From contig DAFQ01000048.1 in NCBI GenBank assembly GCA_002497985.1, forward strand, positions 31,444 through 50,374: DNA of 18,931 nt. The letters run 5' to 3'. The DNA is from Euryarchaeota archaeon UBA4 (GTDB lineage: Archaea; Thermoplasmatota; Poseidoniia; Poseidoniales; Thalassarchaeaceae). This document shows positions 15,270 to 18,931 of the stretch, piece by piece (position 1 is the first letter of the stretch; each line of letters opens with the position of its first letter). Made by a program: the position numbers and the translations under genes. Below the pieces are notes generated by a model. It saw nothing but the letters and a program-made list of their open reading frames with translations. It was not told the DNA's origin and did no database searches.

Positions 15270-15866
15270 ATGCGAAAAACCATGCCTTCCTCTTATCGCC
15301 CGGCTGACTCCTTGCTAGTCGAGGACGGATTGGAACTCAGGATACCAATAGAGGGGGATGCCGAGGAATTATTTTCCAAGATCGACGAAAATAGGCAGTA
15401 CCTCAGAGAGTGGCTGCCATGGCTCGATGATGTTACCACCATCGAAGAGGAGTCCGCTGCGATTAGACAGGGCGCCTATACGGAGAATGGCTGCATGTAC
15501 CTGATTTTACTCGGGGGATCCATAGTCGGGACCGTCGGACTCAACTCGATTGATTGGGGCAACCGCAGGTTCACTGTCGGATACTGGCTGTCAGAGGATG
15601 TCACGGGAGGCGGAATAGTTACCAAATGCTGTACCCGCCTCATCGACCACTGCTTCGACGACTTGAAACTCCACAGGTCGACAATCCTGGTCGCAGTAGA
15701 GAATACGGTTAGCAGAGGAGTTCCAGAGCGTCTTGGAATGACACTTGAGGGAATAGCAAAGGACAGGGAGTGGTTGTACGACCACTTCGTTGATGCGGCT
15801 ATTTATGGCATCACCGCGCCAGACTGGGAAGCTCTCAGGAACCAATTAGGCCATGGTCCTCGATAG
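15270..15866 (+). CDS. GNAT-family N-acetyltransferase, RimJ/RimL type
   Basis: A 198-residue acetyl-CoA-dependent acetyltransferase. The pattern REWLPWLDDVTTIEE near the N-terminus, the central strand TVGLNSIDWGNRRFTVGYWLS and VENTVSRGVPERLGMTLEG in motif B are typical of the RimL/YdaF branch. That branch acetylates protein N-termini, spermidine or small amines. The usual 'NxxSxxxxxklGF' form is altered here to NTVSRGVPERLGM, and the acetyl-CoA loop around SEDVTGGGIVT is partly conserved. The substrate is unknown. The ATG at 15270 follows AGGTG at a suitable distance; a GTG at 15261 and an ATG at 15282 are alternatives. Its 3' end overlaps the convergent RqcH gene by 32 bases. Confidence 0.85.
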   Translation: MRKTMPSSYRPADSLLVEDGLELRIPIEGDAEELFSKIDENRQYLREWLPWLDDVTTIEEESAAIRQGAYTENGCMYLILLGGSIVGTVGLNSIDWGNRRFTVGYWLSEDVTGGGIVTKCCTRLIDHCFDDLKLHRSTILVAVENTVSRGVPERLGMTLEGIAKDREWLYDHFVDAAIYGITAPDWEALRNQLGHGPR

Positions 15867-17964
15867 AGCAGTTTCCAGGGGGGAGGCAGGAAAGAACGTC
15901 GTCCTGAGTAAGTCCGGTCGCCTTCGAAATTGAATTCGCTACATCTTCCTTCTTCCTTCTTCCAGGGGTGATCCTGGCCCATCTCCCGAACATCCCGGAA
16001 ATAGTCTCAGTAGTTCCGACAACAGGCAGGGGTATGCCATTCACAACACCCATGCCAATCGCCAACTCAAGCTTCAGATCCCTGTGCCAATTCCTCTGTC
16101 CCCTGACTACGAAGGAACCCCTTCCCAGAGACTCACCGCTCTCCGTTGTCTTGGAGACTTGACTGGGTCTGACGTGGAAAGCCGTCGCCGCCGCGCCACC
16201 ACTGCCCCATGCTCTGGACCAGCATACGGAAATCCTAGCAGCCTCGCCATGGATGGATTCGGGAAGCTCCCTGGCATCATCGACGCCATCTGCAAGACTC
16301 TGGGAAATCTGGAGGGAAGCCACTCCCTCGGGGATGCTTTCAGCTGGGTTCTGGTTGGGAACTAGGCCATCTTTCAGCTTCAGTGTGCAGGATGGCGCAC
16401 CATGCAGGTCCGCATGGAAATAGAGGTCCTTGGACCCCAGGTGCTTCTTCACAACTGAGTCGTTCCCCTTTGCATCCCTCCCGCCAATCAGGAAATGGCC
16501 ATCCGAGAGAATCGCCCACCTGTGCTTCTCGAACCAGAATCTCCTGCTTCGTCTCACGGCACGCAATCTGCCTGCGGCCGCCTCCTTGGCAGCCTTACGC
16601 CCCTCTCGCTCTCGTGACGCTTCCGTCTTGTCTAGTGCCGTCTGCGCCCCTTTGGCCTTCTCCTTCTGAGTCCTGCCATTCTCGAAATACCTCTGAGCGT
16701 TCTGATGGACAGTCTTGTCGACTTCCAGGGTGATGCTGGTGCCAGGCTCTCCATCCTCATCCGGAAGATAAGCCACGACCGTCCTCTTCCTCGGGTCAAC
16801 GCCCCCTATCCATGGTATTCCCAGTGACTTCTCAGCCACGGACTGCCAGTTCGAGTCTTCTATGGCCGAGTTAAATTGCTCCAGAATCGAGTTCACGTGC
16901 TCCCAGCTCTCCTGAATCGCCTTACCAAGCTCCTGCGAGACCGCAGCCTTCTGGTGGAATCTTCCGATGGCCTGCCGTTGCTGCTCCGCCCTCCTATCCA
17001 GCTTTCCTAGGACTTGCTGCTCATCAGAACCGGACTCAATTAGACGCTCCTCCTCACGACGGATGAATGCCGCAGAGTCGTGAGTCCCGAAAACCCCGTC
17101 TAGAGCAGCCGACACCGACTCCACCTTGACGGAGAACGAGTCATCCAGATGGGACAGAGAAATGGGTGACAGGATTTCTGCACTAGAGAAAGCCTCCAGC
17201 TCAGATTCCGATTTCCACTTCGAAACTGCCTCGGCATCAGTCAGCCAGAGGATTGCACCCGCACCATCTTCAAGCTCGGACAGCATGTTCGAAATGGCGC
17301 CCATCAAAGCCTCTCTTTGTCCCTCATCCAGGGAATTGGCTGGAAAATCCTCATCGATTCCCGCCAAGGAGCATGCTGCCGAACCGAAAACCCTCCCGAG
17401 GTTCGCCCTGGATGCAATTGTCCTAATGAGGTCACTATCGCTATCATCCAGGATTGCCCCTAGTGCCCCGATCTCCATTCCACGAGGGTCAAGGGCATCT
17501 GGGGGAGGGACATATTCGACTCCTTTCTTCAGTGATCTGCTGGCATATTTGGCATGAGTGAGGGGCTGTATTATGACTCCCTCTTCGTCTATGAGGACTA
17601 TGTTCCCGTCCCTGAAGAGCTCTATCACTAGCCTCACCTTCCCTCCGCCATGTTCGAAATCGAGTATCATCACACGGTCGAAACCGTGTTGCTCAACGCC
17701 TATCAGCCTAGAATTTCCAAGGTGCTTCCGGAGAACCATGGCGAACTGGGAGGGATTTGGGGGCATGGGCCTGTCTCTAGTGGAAGTGTAGACCCTCTTA
17801 CCTCGAACTATGACCAGATCCTTGTTGGAGTCGCCCTTCCTGTTCAGCCTCAGGACCACCTGCTCATAGTGGGGCTGATACGCCTTCCTGACTCTCGCAC
17901 CAACCATTTTCGAAAGCTCACGCACAACCCGCGCGACCTCAAACGACGACGACTGCTCACGCAT
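15835..17964 (-). CDS. rqcH: RqcH/NFACT-family ribosome quality control protein
   Basis: A 709-residue protein of the NEMF/Rqc2/FbpA family, which binds split large ribosomal subunits that still carry peptidyl-tRNA and, in bacterial RqcH, directs C-terminal alanine tailing. The NFACT-N domain spans about 1-135 and keeps the Asp96-Arg97 pair in GFDRVMILDF, equivalent to the DR motif required by bacterial RqcH. A helix-hairpin-helix region (about 165-205) and a long charged helical region (about 295-470, probable coiled coil) follow. The NFACT-R domain starts at about 474 (RRFWFEKHRWAILSDGHFLI) and includes DLYFHADLHGAPS. The rest is a C-terminal extension with LPPGNC near the end. Length is normal for an archaeal member. 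The ATG at 17964 gives the canonical N-terminus. The alpha/beta hydrolase gene is 62 bases upstream on the same strand. Confidence 0.92.
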   Translation of the reverse strand: MREQSSSFEVARVVRELSKMVGARVRKAYQPHYEQVVLRLNRKGDSNKDLVIVRGKRVYTSTRDRPMPPNPSQFAMVLRKHLGNSRLIGVEQHGFDRVMILDFEHGGGKVRLVIELFRDGNIVLIDEEGVIIQPLTHAKYASRSLKKGVEYVPPPDALDPRGMEIGALGAILDDSDSDLIRTIASRANLGRVFGSAACSLAGIDEDFPANSLDEGQREALMGAISNMLSELEDGAGAILWLTDAEAVSKWKSESELEAFSSAEILSPISLSHLDDSFSVKVESVSAALDGVFGTHDSAAFIRREEERLIESGSDEQQVLGKLDRRAEQQRQAIGRFHQKAAVSQELGKAIQESWEHVNSILEQFNSAIEDSNWQSVAEKSLGIPWIGGVDPRKRTVVAYLPDEDGEPGTSITLEVDKTVHQNAQRYFENGRTQKEKAKGAQTALDKTEASREREGRKAAKEAAAGRLRAVRRSRRFWFEKHRWAILSDGHFLIGGRDAKGNDSVVKKHLGSKDLYFHADLHGAPSCTLKLKDGLVPNQNPAESIPEGVASLQISQSLADGVDDARELPESIHGEAARISVCWSRAWGSGGAAATAFHVRPSQVSKTTESGESLGRGSFVVRGQRNWHRDLKLELAIGMGVVNGIPLPVVGTTETISGMFGRWARITPGRRKKEDVANSISKATGLTQDDVLSCLPPGNCSIEDHGLIGS

Positions 17965-18026
17965 GCTCTCGTCCCGCCGTCAACAGTGCCCTTCATCAGG
18001 GAATCGCTAATTGTGGGCCGTGCGAC

Positions 18027-18875
18027 TCAAACAGACGACTGAAATTGCCTAATCTCCTTCAGAACGTCCGCCTCATGGGCATATTGGTTAGATGGGACCT
18101 CTATCATCAGGGCCCCTGGTATCCTCTCTACGATGCTAAGCACCTTCTCCATTCCATGCAGCTTGTCCGAAGATGCAGTCATTATTGCACAGGGGACGCT
18201 GATTGAGGAGAGGTCTATTGGCAGTGAATAGCCCATCAGGAATCTAGCAGATAGAAGCATTTTCCCCAGGTCTTGGGAGAGTAGGGCCCTCCTGTAGCGG
18301 ATCCTCTGCCCCTCTTCCTTGACCTTCCTGTCAACTGCCCAGATCGCCACTCTCATCAATCTGGGATGCATCCATCTGGGCAGAGGGATTTTCATCAGGA
18401 ACCTCGCCCATATCGGGAATATGAAGTCGTGGTTAGGTGCGAGCAGGATGGATGTCCTCCCTGACAGAATCCCCTTCTGGAATGCATCTACCAGTAGGGT
18501 CGAGCCCAGTGAAGATGAGAACCAGTCAACCTCCTTGCTCTCGATCCCCATAGATCCCAGGACTTCAGCGATATCGGAATTCAGACGGTCTACCGTGAAG
18601 TCCTTCTTCGATATCCGCCCCTTGATCCTAGAGCTCCCCTTCTCGCGTGTTTCGATGTAGACGATTCGACGATGCCTCGCCCACTCCTCGATCAGGGGCT
18701 TCCATCCTTCGAATACGGATCCCCATCCGGGAACGAAGACCACTGGTGTTTCGTTGGAAGGGGAATCGGGAGTCCACTCCATCACCCTCAGGGAGACCCT
18801 CGCGGAGGAGTCCACCCACATTTCCCTTGAAGATGCCCCCTCGATGGCTGGGGCCCCTGTCCAGTGCTCGTCCAC
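18027..18875 (-). CDS. Alpha/beta hydrolase-fold protein, start uncertain
   Basis: A protein of about 282 residues from the GTG at 18875. The first strand and oxyanion region read PVVFVPGWGSVFEGWKPLI. The probable nucleophile is Ser122 in the elbow SSSLGS, where the usual G-x-S-x-G has Ser in place of the first Gly. Asp237 (TASSDKLHG) and His267 (NQYAHEAD) complete a plausible triad. A cap-like helical insert lies between about 150 and 220. The substrate is unknown; esterase or lipase-like activity is the generic expectation. The start is unresolved: a GTG at 18875, an ATG at 18821 preceded by AAGGGAA, or a start beyond the window, because the frame stays open to 18931 with no stop. No signal peptide is visible in the part present. 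Confidence 0.75.
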   Translation of the reverse strand: MDEHWTGAPAIEGASSREMWVDSSARVSLRVMEWTPDSPSNETPVVFVPGWGSVFEGWKPLIEEWARHRRIVYIETREKGSSRIKGRISKKDFTVDRLNSDIAEVLGSMGIESKEVDWFSSSLGSTLLVDAFQKGILSGRTSILLAPNHDFIFPIWARFLMKIPLPRWMHPRLMRVAIWAVDRKVKEEGQRIRYRRALLSQDLGKMLLSARFLMGYSLPIDLSSISVPCAIMTASSDKLHGMEKVLSIVERIPGALMIEVPSNQYAHEADVLKEIRQFQSSV

Positions 18876-18931
18876 GCTATTCCAAAGGGGGCAGGCTCCT
18901 TCATCCTGACGACGGGCTACCTGCCGCCGCC

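Noticed and set aside
17650..18042. A 130-codon plus-strand frame across the rqcH start and the adjacent intergenic gap.
   Set aside because: It is antisense to the conserved NFACT-N domain and has no recognisable features.

Overview
The window reads as a gene-dense piece of a marine euryarchaeal chromosome, most likely Marine Group II (Candidatus Poseidoniales) or a close relative. That placement is an inference. It rests on core archaeal genes (RNA polymerase subunit RpoK, a Hel308 helicase next to a Cgi121-type KEOPS subunit, an archaeal RqcH/NFACT protein) mixed with aerobic heterotroph genes (heme A synthase, heme O synthase, thiolase, tryptophan dioxygenase) and a very large secreted subtilisin-like protease with calcium-type repeats. 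I see no tRNA, rRNA, CRISPR array, transposon or plasmid/phage module. No gene-free stretch approaches 300 bases; all intergenic gaps are about 10 to 70 bases.

Left part (1-3825, minus strand): the 5' end of a probable M3-family oligopeptidase runs off the left edge. Upstream of it lie a KEOPS Cgi121-like protein, a Hel308-type helicase and a hotdog-fold thioesterase, all transcribed leftwards. A metal-dependent deacylase of the AstE/aspartoacylase family (3888-5282) is read the other way. Its start region lies close to that of the thioesterase, and its stop codon abuts the stop of the protease gene.

Middle (5283-15201, minus strand): first a 1246-residue membrane-anchored kexin-like protease whose C-terminal half is built from 23-residue thrombospondin type-3 units followed by three exact 94-residue composite repeats and part of a fourth. 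Transcribed towards it is a same-strand run: tryptophan 2,3-dioxygenase, thiolase, RpoK, heme A synthase, heme O synthase and a 2-isopropylmalate-synthase-like enzyme. CtaA and CtaB together make heme A, which implies an aa3-type terminal oxidase elsewhere in the genome and an aerobic lifestyle.

Right part (15270-18931): a RimL-type acetyltransferase on the plus strand overlaps tail-to-tail with an RqcH/NFACT ribosome quality control gene. An alpha/beta hydrolase lies upstream of the latter, and its reading frame stays open to the right edge.

The genes are recognisable and I found no convincing undescribed multi-gene system. The points most worth checking are the exact 94-residue repeat of the protease, insertions in Hel308 and RpoK, the inverted repeat in front of rpoK, and the basic N-terminal extension of the AstE-like protein.
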